A DNA stretch of 64,000 nt. Source: Flavobacteriaceae bacterium 3519-10. GTDB taxonomy: Bacteria; Bacteroidota; Bacteroidia; Flavobacteriales; Weeksellaceae. The position numbers were made by a program, and so were the translations under genes. The first letter of the stretch is position 1. Every line of letters starts with the position of its first letter. A model generated the notes under the pieces. It worked only from the letters and a program-made list of their open reading frames with translations. It searched no databases and was not told the origin of the DNA. The stretch lies in contig CP001673.1 of NCBI GenBank assembly GCA_000023725.1, positions 2,614,342-2,678,341 of the forward strand, given 5' to 3'. Of this stretch, positions 22,910-32,475 are shown piece after piece.

Positions 22910-24424
22910 TTAGGCGTTCATTTCGAGAATCGGATCAATGTACTCACGGTCATTGCTGAGGCGCGGAACTTTGTTCTGTCCGCCCAGTTTTCCTCGGGAC
23001 GACATCCAGTTGTAGAAAAGCTGAGGTTTCGCAACGTGCACAACAGGACGGTTCAGCGTCATATTATTGTAACGTTTGGCCTCATAATCTGAGTTGAGCG
23101 ACTTTAACGCTTCATCAAAAATATCGGTAAAACGCTCAAGATCATCAGGATTTTGGGTGAATTCGAAAATCCATTCATGCGCACCACTGTCGCCGTCCTT
23201 CATAAAAACAGGCGCGCCGGTGAAATCGCTGACACAAGCATTGGTCTCAGCACAAGCTCTTGTAAGCGCTGCCTCCACATTATCGATCATCAGTTCTTCA
23301 CCAAATGCATTGATATAATGCTTGGTTCTGCCTGAAACCCTGATTCGGAAAGGCGAAAGCGAAGTGAACTTCACGGTGTCGCCAATAAGATAACGCCACA
23401 ACCCACTGTTGGTCGTAATTACCATTGCGTAATTTTTTCCGAGTTCTACTTCAGATAACGGTATTGCCTGCCGGCCTGCGGAATGGAAAGTATCCATCGG
23501 GATGAATTCATAAAAAATCCCATAGTCGAGCATCAGAAGCATTTCGTCGCTGCCGTGACGGTCCTGAATTGCGAAAAAGCCTTCGGAGGCGTTATAAATT
23601 TCGTAGTAATTAATTTCTTTACCTATGATTTTGTTATACTGTTCTCGGTAAGGTTTAAAGCTGATTCCGCCGTGAAAAAACACTTCAAGATTCGGCCACA
23701 ATTCCGAAATGGTTGCGTGTCCGGTTTCCTGTAATGTGCGCTGCAGCAATACCATCATCCAACTCGGGACGCCGGTTATACTTCCAACGTCTTCGTTTTT
23801 TACTTCAGAAACTATCGCTTTAAGCTTACTTTCCCATTCAGACATCAGCGAAACCTTCTTGCTGGGTGTGGTGGTGATTTCTACCCAAAACGGCAGATTT
23901 TCAATCATAATCGCGGAAAGGTCGCCGAATTTCGTATTGAAATCCTGGTAAAGTTCTGCGCTGCCGCCAAGCCTAAGGTTTTTATTTGAGAACAGCGAAT
24001 TTTCTGGATGGTTGTTGGCGTAAATTGAAAGCAGATCTTTGCCGGCTTTGTAATGGCAGTCTTCAAGACTTTCTTCCGAAATAGGGATGAATTTGCTTTT
24101 TGCATTGGTAGTTCCGGAAGATTTGGCGAATTTCCGGATATATCCCGGCCAGAAAACATCTGCTTTCCCCTGGCGCGCTTTCTCTATAAACGGTTCGAAA
24201 TCTTCGTAGGTTACAACCGGTACATTGCGTCGGAAATCTTCATACGTAGAAATCGAGCTGAAGCCATGAATTTTGCCATAATCGGTATTTTCCGCGTGAT
24301 AAAGCTGGGAAAAAAGCACACCGTGTTGGGTTTCGATGGGTTGCCGGATAAAATTCTCGATCTGATCGATCCGCTGCCGGATAAACCAGTTTACTACAGT
24401 GTTAAAAAGTGCTTTCGTTGCCAT
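22910..24424 (-). CDS. GH3-family acyl-acid-amide synthetase-like protein
   Basis: 504 residues from the ATG at 24424; the TTG at 24433 is part of the -7 box. It belongs to the GH3 auxin-responsive promoter family (adenylate-forming fold), with FAKSSGTTNAKSKFIP as the phosphate-binding loop, YEIYNASEGFFAIQ as the acid-binding motif and YLIGDTVKF in the C-terminal part. Plant members conjugate amino acids to hormones; bacterial members are mostly uncharacterised. It has its own promoter. Its end is one base from a convergent lipoprotein gene. Confidence 0.88.
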   Translation of the reverse strand: MATKALFNTVVNWFIRQRIDQIENFIRQPIETQHGVLFSQLYHAENTDYGKIHGFSSISTYEDFRRNVPVVTYEDFEPFIEKARQGKADVFWPGYIRKFAKSSGTTNAKSKFIPISEESLEDCHYKAGKDLLSIYANNHPENSLFSNKNLRLGGSAELYQDFNTKFGDLSAIMIENLPFWVEITTTPSKKVSLMSEWESKLKAIVSEVKNEDVGSITGVPSWMMVLLQRTLQETGHATISELWPNLEVFFHGGISFKPYREQYNKIIGKEINYYEIYNASEGFFAIQDRHGSDEMLLMLDYGIFYEFIPMDTFHSAGRQAIPLSEVELGKNYAMVITTNSGLWRYLIGDTVKFTSLSPFRIRVSGRTKHYINAFGEELMIDNVEAALTRACAETNACVSDFTGAPVFMKDGDSGAHEWIFEFTQNPDDLERFTDIFDEALKSLNSDYEAKRYNNMTLNRPVVHVAKPQLFYNWMSSRGKLGGQNKVPRLSNDREYIDPILEMNA

Positions 24425-24430
24425 CTGAGA

Positions 24431-24438
24431 CAAATATA
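24431..24438 (-). promoter_or_regulatory. -7 box of the GH3-family gene
   Basis: The minus strand reads TATATTTG, then TCTCAG, then ATG. Six bases separate box and start codon, predicting a leaderless or nearly leaderless mRNA. Confidence 0.6.
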
Positions 24439-24473
24439 ATATATTTTAGGAGACTATCAGCAGGGTTCAAATA

Positions 24474-24504
24474 CAAAAAATTCCGCTCAGTAACTGAGCG
24501 GAAT
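24474..24504 (-). terminator. Terminator of the bacilliredoxin gene
   Basis: ATTCCGCTCAG (24480-24490) pairs perfectly with CTGAGCGGAAT (24494-24504) around a TAA loop. The A run to its left gives a T run on the minus strand. Confidence 0.9.
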
Positions 24505-24527
24505 CATATTTAATCGGAAAGTTTCTG

Positions 24528-24938
24528 CTAGCAATATTCGTCGTAAGCAGACTGAAGATTTGCCGCAATAGCGCCGGCAGGATTACCTTCAATATGGTGT
24601 CTTTCAAGCATGTGCACTAACTCACCATCTTTAAAAAGTGCCACACTTGGCGAACTTGGTGGGAAGGGCGCCATAAATCTTCTGGCTTCAGCTACGGCAT
24701 CTTTGTCGAAACCTGCAAAAACCGTCACTAAATTATCGGGTTTTTTATCACCTGTTAAAGAGAAAACCACGCCCGGGCGTGCAGCTCCTGCCGCACAGCC
24801 ACATACAGAATTCACCACTACGAGGGTAGTTCCCGGTTTGTTAATGGCATTTGCAACGTCTTCAGGAGTTTTTAAATCCTCGAAACCTTTATCTGTAAGT
24901 TCAGCCTTCATCGGCAATACTAATTCTTCTGGATACAT
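24528..24938 (-). CDS. Bacilliredoxin, BrxA/BrxB (YphP/YqiW) family
   Basis: 136 residues of thioredoxin-like fold with the CGC active site (NSVCGCAAGAARPG, cysteines 46 and 48) characteristic of BrxA/BrxB. It removes bacillithiol from S-bacillithiolated proteins, and the resulting disulfide is reduced by bacillithiol and YpdA, which is also encoded in this window. It is a single gene with a -7 box and a strong terminator. The family name is certain; whether to call it BrxA or BrxB is not. Confidence 0.9.
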   Translation of the reverse strand: MYPEELVLPMKAELTDKGFEDLKTPEDVANAINKPGTTLVVVNSVCGCAAGAARPGVVFSLTGDKKPDNLVTVFAGFDKDAVAEARRFMAPFPPSSPSVALFKDGELVHMLERHHIEGNPAGAIAANLQSAYDEYC

Positions 24939-24975
24939 ATCTTAAATTTTAAGTTTAACAATAATTTTACTTGTG

Positions 24976-24983
24976 CAAATTTA
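24976..24983 (-). promoter_or_regulatory. -7 box of the bacilliredoxin gene
   Basis: The minus strand reads TAAATTTG, 37 bases before the ATG. Confidence 0.5.
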
Positions 24984-25063
24984 CGAATTTTATTTCCATC
25001 ACCGGCCGTTCTGCGTTGTATGCCAAATTGATTGAAATCATCTGAACAACGAGACCTCAAAAA

Positions 25064-25096
25064 TAAAAAAGCCCGAAACAACTTGTGTTTCAGGCT
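25064..25096 (-). terminator. Terminator of the dcw cluster
   Basis: AGCCCGAAACA (25070-25080) pairs with TGTTTCAGGCT (25086-25096) with one mismatch, ending in a T run on the minus strand. It lies 76 bases beyond yqeY, after a second weak stem (CCGT...ACGG, about 25144-25165). Confidence 0.85.
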
Positions 25097-25171
25097 TCAA
25101 ATCAAATCGATATGCAAAGGATGAATATCCAATTAAATAAAGACCGTCGGCTTAGACCTACGGCCATTAAC

Positions 25172-25618
25172 TTAGGAGAGCAGCTTTTTAGCCATTTCAG
25201 AAATGGATTTTCCGTCGCTTTTCCCTGCAAGGGTTTTTCCGGCAATACCCATTACTTTTCCTAAATCTTTTACGCTAGAAGCGCCGGTTTCTTCGATTAT
25301 TGCTTTCATCGCTGCCTCCAGTTCATCTGCCGAAAGCTGTTGCGGCAGATATTTTTCGATCACCTTCATCTGGGCAGTTTCAACCTCAGCCAAATCGCTT
25401 CTGTTCTGTGCTGTGAACTGATCGAACGAATCTCTACGCTGCTTGATCATGCGCTGCAGAATGGCGATCTCCTGATCTTCGGAAACTTCAGTACCTTTTC
25501 CTTCAGTTTTTAGAAGAATAATCTGTGCTTTCACGGCGCGCAGTGCGTCGAGAGCCGTTTTATCTTTTTCGCGCATCGCGGTTTTAATCGCCTCGCTGAT
25601 GGTATTTTCTAAACTCAT
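25172..25618 (-). CDS. GatB/YqeY domain protein
   Basis: 148 residues of the YqeY family: MSLENTISEAIKTAMREKDK at the start and DLGKVMGIAGKTLAGKSDG near the end, the part shared with the C-terminal tail of GatB in tRNA amidotransferase. Its function is unclear; tRNA binding is inferred from homology. It starts 12 bases after ftsZ and closes the dcw cluster, a position it often has in Bacteroidota. Confidence 0.9.
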   Translation of the reverse strand: MSLENTISEAIKTAMREKDKTALDALRAVKAQIILLKTEGKGTEVSEDQEIAILQRMIKQRRDSFDQFTAQNRSDLAEVETAQMKVIEKYLPQQLSADELEAAMKAIIEETGASSVKDLGKVMGIAGKTLAGKSDGKSISEMAKKLLS

Positions 25619-25630
25619 TTTGTTAAATTT

Positions 25631-27451
25631 TTAATCAACATCTTTATTTAAAAACCTGTTTTCGCGTACCTGCATGCGGCCGTTATCTTCCGCGAGGTAG
25701 CTGTTGATTTTATGCTCGGAAGCATTAGTGCCCTCCACCGCGATGTTTTTTCTTCTGTACGCAGGAATGGTTTCGAACTCGTTTTCAGTTTCTGTAATCT
25801 GATATCTCGAATTGAATTCCTTCAGTTTATTACGTCTTTCAAGAATTTTCTCGTTCGAAGTTGGCTTGCTCACAAAAGTAAAGTCATCTTCAACTTCAAA
25901 CTTCGGAGTTTCAGATTTCTCTGCTGTTTCCACCTTTGTTTCGGTTTTCAGAACCGGTTTTTCATTGATTATTACTTTAGGCTGTGGTGTTTCAGCCTTA
26001 GGCTCCTCAATCGGTTCGTTTACGAAAAAACTGAACTCCATCGGCTCGTCTGCCTGAAATAAAGTTTTATTCGGAGTTTCCTTCGGGGTTTCAACCTCAA
26101 ATTTAAACGACTGCGATTCCGGTTCCTGCGCGTTCGAATCATCAAATGAGAAAAGGTCAATTTCGCGTGACGGTGTGTTGATGTTGAACGTCTGCTCAGG
26201 AAGCTCTGTATCCGTTAAACTAAAAAACTCGTTCGGAGTTAGGCTCATCTTCGTACTGGCTTTAGGCTCGGAAGTTCTAACCGGAAATTCCTGCACAGGG
26301 CAATCTTCTTCATCATCCAAAACAAAAAGACCATCGCGGTTGAAATTTTCGCGCTTGATTTCTTCGCGTGAAGATTTATGGGTAAACGGCGACTGCTGTG
26401 GTGCAGCTGCTGACATCTCATCCGTGAGCTTAAAATTAATTTTCTCTGAAACACCTGAATGTTTGTGGTGATCCTTTGCAAACCCTGTCGCAATAACAAG
26501 TACGCTTACTGCATCGCCCAGTTCTTCATCCGTACCAACACCAAAAATAATATCGGCAGTGTTACCGGCTTCTTTTTGGATATGATCCATAATCACACCG
26601 ATTTCGTCCATCGTCACTTCTTCGGAACCGCTTCTGATCAGAAGCAATACGTTTCTTGCACCGGTAATTTTATTATCGTTTAACAATGGTGAATCAAGCG
26701 CTTTTTTTACGGCTTCTTCCGCTTTGTTTTCGCCAGACGCGATACCATTCGACATCAATGCAGTTCCTGAATTTGCCAATACTGATTTCGCATCCCGGAA
26801 ATCGATATTTACATCAAAATAACCGGTAATTACTTCGGCCATTCCTTTCGCAGCATTAGTTAAAACCTCATCGGCCTTAGAAAAACCGGATTTGAAACCA
26901 AGATTTCCGTATTGCTGGCGCAGTTTATCATTATTGATTACGATAAGTGAATCTACATTATTCCTCAATTTATCAAGACCTAAATCTGCCTGCTCCAAAC
27001 GTCTTTTCCCTTCAAAACTGAAAGGTACTGTAACGATACCGACCGTTAGAATGCCCATATCTTTGGCTACTTTAGCGATAACTGGTGCCGCGCCGGTTCC
27101 GGTTCCACCGCCCATTCCTGCTGTGATGAAGACCATTTTGGTGTTCTGGCCCATTGCAGCTTTGATCTCTTCGATGCTTTCGATGGCTGCTTTTTCGCCC
27201 ACTTCAGGATCAGCTCCTGCGCCCAATCCTTCGGTGATCGTAACGCCCAGCTGAACTTTATTCGATACCGGGTTATTGTCTAAAGTCTGCGCATCTGTAT
27301 TGCAGATCACGAAATCTACACCGTGTATGCCACGTTCGTACATGTGCTTAAGCGCGTTGTTTCCACCGCCACCTACACCGATTACTTTTATTATTGAAGA
27401 ATTTCCTTTTGGCAAATCGAAGGAGAATCCCGGGGTGTTCATGTTTTCCAT
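25631..27451 (-). CDS. ftsZ: Cell division protein FtsZ with long C-terminal linker
   Basis: The tubulin-like GTPase that forms the Z ring. The core (about 20-320) has VIGVGGGGNNA, the tubulin signature GMGGGTGTGAAPVIA and the T7 loop KADEVLTNAAKG. At 606 residues it is much longer than E. coli FtsZ (383). A long acidic linker is followed by IPAYRRK (562-568), the probable conserved peptide that binds FtsA, and then a further 38 residues ending FLNKDVD. The start could also be the second ATG at 27442. It lies 83 bases after ftsA; the gap has small TTGATAG repeats. Confidence 0.96.
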   Translation of the reverse strand: MENMNTPGFSFDLPKGNSSIIKVIGVGGGGNNALKHMYERGIHGVDFVICNTDAQTLDNNPVSNKVQLGVTITEGLGAGADPEVGEKAAIESIEEIKAAMGQNTKMVFITAGMGGGTGTGAAPVIAKVAKDMGILTVGIVTVPFSFEGKRRLEQADLGLDKLRNNVDSLIVINNDKLRQQYGNLGFKSGFSKADEVLTNAAKGMAEVITGYFDVNIDFRDAKSVLANSGTALMSNGIASGENKAEEAVKKALDSPLLNDNKITGARNVLLLIRSGSEEVTMDEIGVIMDHIQKEAGNTADIIFGVGTDEELGDAVSVLVIATGFAKDHHKHSGVSEKINFKLTDEMSAAAPQQSPFTHKSSREEIKRENFNRDGLFVLDDEEDCPVQEFPVRTSEPKASTKMSLTPNEFFSLTDTELPEQTFNINTPSREIDLFSFDDSNAQEPESQSFKFEVETPKETPNKTLFQADEPMEFSFFVNEPIEEPKAETPQPKVIINEKPVLKTETKVETAEKSETPKFEVEDDFTFVSKPTSNEKILERRNKLKEFNSRYQITETENEFETIPAYRRKNIAVEGTNASEHKINSYLAEDNGRMQVRENRFLNKDVD

Positions 27452-27534
27452 AATTTAAAATTTTTTATAATTGATAGGAGATTATTGATAGCTGATGATT
27501 GCGACCATCAATTATCATTCATCAGAAATGTTTT

Positions 27535-28902
27535 TTATTCTACTTCTTCAAAGAATTTCTTTACACTTTCCATTATTTTCTGGCCAATGGTGAGTTTACC
27601 GCGACGCTTTTCTGCAGCCTCGGCAATCAGTTCATCCTCAGTTCTTGGCGCAGCTTCTTCAGCAACTTTAGCAGCAGCCTGTATTTCCGGTTGTGCGTTT
27701 TCCACAGCTTTCGCTGCGGCTGGCGAAGTGGGTTTCTTGTCGCGGATCTTCAGACTTTCCATCAGTAAACCGATCGAAGTTGCATATTCAGGACCTTTAA
27801 GGAACTGGTTTTTGTCGTTTGCAACATATTCATTTGAAAACCCGATGCGGCTGTCGAACCCGGTTGTGTAATTGGCAAGCTGACGCAGATTTTTTAGGTT
27901 TGAACCTCCGCCCGTAAGCACAATACCCGCGATTAGTTTTTTCTTCTGCTCGAATGCGCCGTACGCTTTAAGCTCTGTATTCACCATTTCGAGGATCTCT
28001 TCAACCCGCGCACTCACGACCTGCGCTAAGGTTTTCAGTGAAATTTCCTTGTCGGGTCTGCCGTGCAAACCTGGTATCGTAACAAATGTGCTGTCCTTTT
28101 CGAGTTCGGGTACAGCGGAACCGAATTTTACTTTTAACTGCTCAGCATGTTTCTCAATGATTGAACAGCCTTCTTTAATATCGTCCGTAATAATGCCGCC
28201 ACCGTAAGGAATTACGCAGGTATGACGGATAATGTTGTCTTTAAAGATTGCGATGTCTGTTGTTCCGCCACCGATATCAACAATAGCGACGCCGGCTTCT
28301 TTTTCTTCCTTTGTAAGAACAGATTCGGACGAGGCTAACGGCTCTAAAGTAAGTGCTTCCATATCGAGACCGGCTTCGCGCACGCATCTTGCGATGTTAC
28401 GGATGCTGCCCATTTGGCCCACTACTACGTGAAAGTTAGCTTCAAGGCGCTTACCGTGCATACCGATCGGTTCCTGAATCTCTCCTTCTGAATCGATCTT
28501 GTACTCCTGTGGCAAAACATGGATAATTTCTTCACCAGGCAACATCACGAGTTTCTTAACCTGATCTTTTAGTTTCTCAATGTCGTTTTCGGTGATATAT
28601 TGGTCGGGGTTGTCCCTCATAATATAATCTGAATGCTGCAGCGAGCGAATGTGTTTACCCGCTATACCAACAGTAACTTTATGAATTTCCACACCAGAAC
28701 TTGCCTGCGCCTGGGTTACAGCCGCTTTGATTGACTGGATGGTTTGTGAGATATTATTCACAATACCCTTGTGAACCCCTAAACTTTTGGCCGTTCCTAC
28801 ACCCAGTATCTCGATCTTACCGTGTGTATTTCGGCGTCCGACAATAGCCACAATCTTCGTTGTGCCTATATCGAGCCCTACTGAATACTCGTGATTTTCC
28901 AT
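27535..28902 (-). CDS. ftsA: Cell division protein FtsA
   Basis: 455 residues of actin-like ATPase that ties FtsZ to the membrane and recruits late division proteins. The N-terminal phosphate loop (VGLDIGTTKIVAIVG), second phosphate loop (VAIVDIGGGTTDIAI) and adenosine motif (GIVLTGGGSNLKNL) are clear. An alanine/proline-rich linker leads to a terminal amphipathic helix (GQKIMESVKKFFEEV) for membrane binding. It follows ftsQ by 70 bases in the usual Q-A-Z order. Confidence 0.96.
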   Translation of the reverse strand: MENHEYSVGLDIGTTKIVAIVGRRNTHGKIEILGVGTAKSLGVHKGIVNNISQTIQSIKAAVTQAQASSGVEIHKVTVGIAGKHIRSLQHSDYIMRDNPDQYITENDIEKLKDQVKKLVMLPGEEIIHVLPQEYKIDSEGEIQEPIGMHGKRLEANFHVVVGQMGSIRNIARCVREAGLDMEALTLEPLASSESVLTKEEKEAGVAIVDIGGGTTDIAIFKDNIIRHTCVIPYGGGIITDDIKEGCSIIEKHAEQLKVKFGSAVPELEKDSTFVTIPGLHGRPDKEISLKTLAQVVSARVEEILEMVNTELKAYGAFEQKKKLIAGIVLTGGGSNLKNLRQLANYTTGFDSRIGFSNEYVANDKNQFLKGPEYATSIGLLMESLKIRDKKPTSPAAAKAVENAQPEIQAAAKVAEEAAPRTEDELIAEAAEKRRGKLTIGQKIMESVKKFFEEVE

Positions 28903-28972
28903 TTTTTATGTCGATTTGATTTTTATATATTGTTGAAGATTCCGGTTGTGCATCCAACCTTTCCTTCATTTC

Positions 28973-29923
28973 TTACTCTATTTTTACTTTTGGTTTTGGT
29001 TTGCTGGTTGTTTTGGCAGCTTTTTCAGCAGTTTTCTTTGCCACCACTTCTTTGGGCTTTTCAGCTTTTGGCTTAGGTTTCGCGGGTGCAGAGTTTCTGA
29101 CAGACTTTGGCACACCGGCCAGACTTTGTTTTTGCTGCGCCAAATTCGGAACTTTTGCCATTTCTCTTTTTCCGATGTTGATGAGGCTGTCGTTCTCCTC
29201 AAAATGCGGATTAAGTGTGGTGACGATCTGGTTATCGTACTTCACCGAGATCCTCGTATATTTTTCAGGCTGCTGGTAGATCAGGAATTTTTCCACAAAT
29301 GTCTTAAACCCTTTCACCTTCAAATTAATATTCTCTAAATCCCCAATTTCAACTTTATAGTTGCCCTGACTCGTTAGCAGGTTGTAGCCGCCCTTCTCTT
29401 TAGAAATACCGATGAAATATTTCTTGCTAAAGTCGTCCTTATCTATTTTATCTACCAGTTCGGCCACCTTTGTATATTCAGATTTGTCTACATCGCCCAT
29501 CACCAGCATGCATGGAAAGGAGTAGTTTTTAGAAATCGGAAACTCCACTCCTTTTGTGTCGACATAAAAATCGCGGCCGTCTTTGTTAAGCCTGAATGCA
29601 GGCACTTTCTGGCGAATATCCAAATTCAGGTTGCCATTCAGATTCAAATACACGTTCGCGCTGTCCACAGCCGGCAGCTGATTAAGTTTTTTTTCGAGTT
29701 CCGGGATATTAATGTCACCAACTTTTTTTGAAGGATTCGATTTCTTAACGATTTCGCGGATATCTTTTTCGTCGATAAAATAAACCGGATGGGTGGTTTT
29801 GGTAAGATTTACCGTCACTTTTTCCATCGGTTTACTGTTGAATCTTTTCAACGAGAAACTCAGCAGAAACCCAAAAATGGCTACTGTGATTAAAATTTTT
29901 AATAATCTGAATTTCTTTTTCAT
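28973..29923 (-). CDS. ftsQ: Cell division protein FtsQ
   Basis: 316 residues. One N-terminal membrane segment (about 7-24), a POTRA-like domain (VTVNLTKTTHPVYFIDEKDI...) and a beta domain in the periplasm. It is the scaffold linking FtsA/FtsZ-side and FtsL/FtsI/FtsW-side division proteins. The last ~55 residues are unusual: a basic, lysine/proline/alanine-rich tail, probably disordered, in the periplasm. Assignment as FtsQ rests on weak sequence similarity plus its position between murC and ftsA, which is strong. Confidence 0.88.
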   Translation of the reverse strand: MKKKFRLLKILITVAIFGFLLSFSLKRFNSKPMEKVTVNLTKTTHPVYFIDEKDIREIVKKSNPSKKVGDINIPELEKKLNQLPAVDSANVYLNLNGNLNLDIRQKVPAFRLNKDGRDFYVDTKGVEFPISKNYSFPCMLVMGDVDKSEYTKVAELVDKIDKDDFSKKYFIGISKEKGGYNLLTSQGNYKVEIGDLENINLKVKGFKTFVEKFLIYQQPEKYTRISVKYDNQIVTTLNPHFEENDSLINIGKREMAKVPNLAQQKQSLAGVPKSVRNSAPAKPKPKAEKPKEVVAKKTAEKAAKTTSKPKPKVKIE

Positions 29924-29932
29924 TTATCTCTA

Positions 29933-31318
29933 TTAAGCGTGCGACGGCTGTTTTTCATCCGACTCCGTTGCCAGCCATTCTACAATTCCATCAGATAAAA
30001 TATCGATATTTCCGGCTCCAACCGTAAGCAGTATATCGAAATTTTTTTCTTTAATCTTTGCAAAAGCATCTTCCAATGCCGCTACTTCTTTATTTTCTGT
30101 CTTAATTTTTTCTGAAAGCCATTGCGAGGTCACGCCTTCATAATTTTTCTGTAATTCTCTGGCTGGGTAAATATCAAGCAGTATTAAATCATCAGCTTTT
30201 TCGAGGCTATCGGCGAATCCGTCAGCGAAATCACGCGTGCGACTGAACAGATGGGGCTGGAAGACGACCAACAGTTTTTTGTCCGGATAAAATGTCTTCA
30301 GAGACCCTATTACCGCATTAAGTTCGGTTGGATGGTGGGCATAGTCGTCGATATAGATCTTTCCGGTGCTGAAACTGTGTTTGGTATATCTGCGTTTGAT
30401 GCCTTTAAAACCTGAAATTCCACGCTGCAACGTTTTATAACTCACCCCGAAAGTGTGAAGCAGCGCAATGGCGGCCGTGGCGTTTTCTACGTTGTGAATC
30501 CCCGGTATTTCCCACTCGAACAGGTAAATATCGCCGGATTCATCATGAAAATCAAATAAAATTTTGTCGCCGGTTTCCCGGATATTGTCTGAATAAAAAT
30601 CGGCTTTTTCGTTTGCGGCATAAGTCCTCGCAGGGCGGCCGATATCAATGCCTTTACGCACAAAAAGCTGTGTGTCTTCAGGCACCAACTCCGCAAAATC
30701 GCGGAAGCCTTTCTCAATAGTGGCGGTGTCGCCATAAATATCGAGGTGATCTGCATCGATCGAGGTAATAATGGCCCAGTCCGGCGACAGCTGTAGGAAA
30801 CTTCGGTCATATTCATCGGCTTCCACTACTGAAATATCGTCGCCGTTAAACAGGAAATTAGATTTAAAATTTTCGGCTATTCCACCCAGAAAAGCGGAGA
30901 ACGGAAGTTCTGCTTCACGGCACAGATGCGCCACGAGCGACGAAGTTGTCGTTTTGCCATGTGTACCGGCGACCGCAATGCTGTTGGTGTCGTGCGTAAT
31001 CATACCAAGAACCTGTGCCCTTTTCAGCACCCGAAATCCGAGATCGGTAAAATGTTTTAATATGCCGAGCTCTTTGATGGCCGGCGTGTAGATCACAAGT
31101 GTATTCTCGGGTGTTAAACCGTTGATTTTCTGATCGATAACATCTTCGAAAACAACATCAATACCTTCCGAAACCAATACGGACGTTAGCTTGGTCCGGC
31201 TTTTATCGTAGCCCAGAACATTTTTGCCCGAAGCGTGGAAATACCTCGCCAAAGCGCTCATGCCGATGCCGCCGACGCCGACAAAAAAGAGGTTTTGGTA
31301 TGTTTCTAAAGTTTTCAT
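29933..31318 (-). CDS. murC: UDP-N-acetylmuramate-L-alanine ligase
   Basis: 461 residues. Adds L-alanine to UDP-MurNAc, the first peptide step of peptidoglycan precursor synthesis. N-terminal FVGVGGIGMSALARYF binds UDP-MurNAc, AGTHGKTTTSSLVAHL is the ATP loop, and YDDYAHHPTELNA starts the C-terminal domain. It starts 7 bases after murG and ends 9 bases before ftsQ, in tight operon packing. Confidence 0.97.
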   Translation of the reverse strand: MKTLETYQNLFFVGVGGIGMSALARYFHASGKNVLGYDKSRTKLTSVLVSEGIDVVFEDVIDQKINGLTPENTLVIYTPAIKELGILKHFTDLGFRVLKRAQVLGMITHDTNSIAVAGTHGKTTTSSLVAHLCREAELPFSAFLGGIAENFKSNFLFNGDDISVVEADEYDRSFLQLSPDWAIITSIDADHLDIYGDTATIEKGFRDFAELVPEDTQLFVRKGIDIGRPARTYAANEKADFYSDNIRETGDKILFDFHDESGDIYLFEWEIPGIHNVENATAAIALLHTFGVSYKTLQRGISGFKGIKRRYTKHSFSTGKIYIDDYAHHPTELNAVIGSLKTFYPDKKLLVVFQPHLFSRTRDFADGFADSLEKADDLILLDIYPARELQKNYEGVTSQWLSEKIKTENKEVAALEDAFAKIKEKNFDILLTVGAGNIDILSDGIVEWLATESDEKQPSHA

Positions 31319-31325
31319 ATTTGAA

Positions 31326-32438
31326 TTAAGGCTTACTGTTTAATGATGATACGATCTCATTTACTATTTCCTCGGTCGCGTTAGGCTTGGCAAAAAACGC
31401 AAGGTTTTCCGCCATTTCACGTCGAAGAACAGGATTTTCTGTAATTTCCGTTAAGGTGTTCCAGAGCTGTTCTTTCATCTCGGAATCTTTCACCATTTTC
31501 GCCGCATTTTTTTCAACCAGCGTCTCTGCATTTTTAGTCTGATGGTCTTCTGCCGCGAACGGAAAAGGCACCAAAAGCACCGCTTTTTGCGCCACAGCAA
31601 GTTCGGAGATCGCGATAGCACCTGCACGGGAGACAATTACGTCGGCGGCAGAATACGCAAGTTGCATATTGGTGATGAACTCTATAATCTGCAGATTGCG
31701 ACAATGCCTGGTTTCGGTTTCACTGTTGATATTCAGATAATCCGTCTTGCCGGTTTGCCAGATAAGCTGGTAATCTTTATCAATAACTTTCTGAAGGTTT
31801 TCTTTCCATGCATTGTTCAGGGTTCGCGAGCCTAACGAACCGCCTACCGAGAGAATCGTGAGCTTGTGTTTATCAAGTCCCAGTTTTTCCCTCGCAGTTT
31901 CCGGATCAATCAAGTCTTCAATGATGTTTTTGCGTATCGGATTACCCAAAAACAACGTCTTTACACCTTCAAAAAATTTCTCCATATTCGGATACGCTGT
32001 GAATATGGCGCTGGCTTTTTTGGCCAGAAATACATTTGTCTTGCCCGGAAGCGAGTTCTGTTCCTGCACGAAGATGGGAACGCCCGAAAAAGCAGCCGCA
32101 AAAAGCGCCGGGCCACTTGCAAACCCGCCGGTTCCTACCGCAAAATCTGGTTTGAAATCTTTAATGATCTGCCTTGACTTTACCAGACTTGATATTACTT
32201 TAACCGGAAGGCCCAGATTCTTAAGCAAATTCCCGCGGTCGAAGCCGGCGATATTCAGCCCGATGATTCTGTAACCTGCCTGTGGCACTTTCTCCATCTC
32301 CATTTTGCCGTTGGCTCCAATAAACAAAAATTCTGCGTCGGGAAACCTTTTTCGGATCTCGTCGGCAATAGCGATTGCAGGAAAGATGTGTCCACCCGTT
32401 CCGCCGCCGCTCATTATTATTTTTAATTTTCTGTTCAT
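31326..32438 (-). CDS. murG: Undecaprenyldiphospho-muramoylpentapeptide GlcNAc transferase
   Basis: 370 residues. Adds GlcNAc to lipid I to make lipid II on the cytoplasmic membrane face. The glycine-rich loop GGGTGGHIFPAIAIADE near the N-terminus and GGSLGSRTLN in the second half are the MurG phosphate-binding loops; AISELAVAQKAVLLVPFPFA is the conserved nucleotide-sugar site. It lies 37 bases after ftsW. Confidence 0.97.
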   Translation of the reverse strand: MNRKLKIIMSGGGTGGHIFPAIAIADEIRKRFPDAEFLFIGANGKMEMEKVPQAGYRIIGLNIAGFDRGNLLKNLGLPVKVISSLVKSRQIIKDFKPDFAVGTGGFASGPALFAAAFSGVPIFVQEQNSLPGKTNVFLAKKASAIFTAYPNMEKFFEGVKTLFLGNPIRKNIIEDLIDPETAREKLGLDKHKLTILSVGGSLGSRTLNNAWKENLQKVIDKDYQLIWQTGKTDYLNINSETETRHCRNLQIIEFITNMQLAYSAADVIVSRAGAIAISELAVAQKAVLLVPFPFAAEDHQTKNAETLVEKNAAKMVKDSEMKEQLWNTLTEITENPVLRREMAENLAFFAKPNATEEIVNEIVSSLNSKP

Positions 32439-32475
32439 ATTTTCATTATGCCAGCTTCAACTGCCATTACGGATA

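Noticed and set aside
25144-25165. A second terminator between yqeY and the main hairpin
   Set aside because: The CCGT/ACGG stem is only 4 bp long and has no T run.
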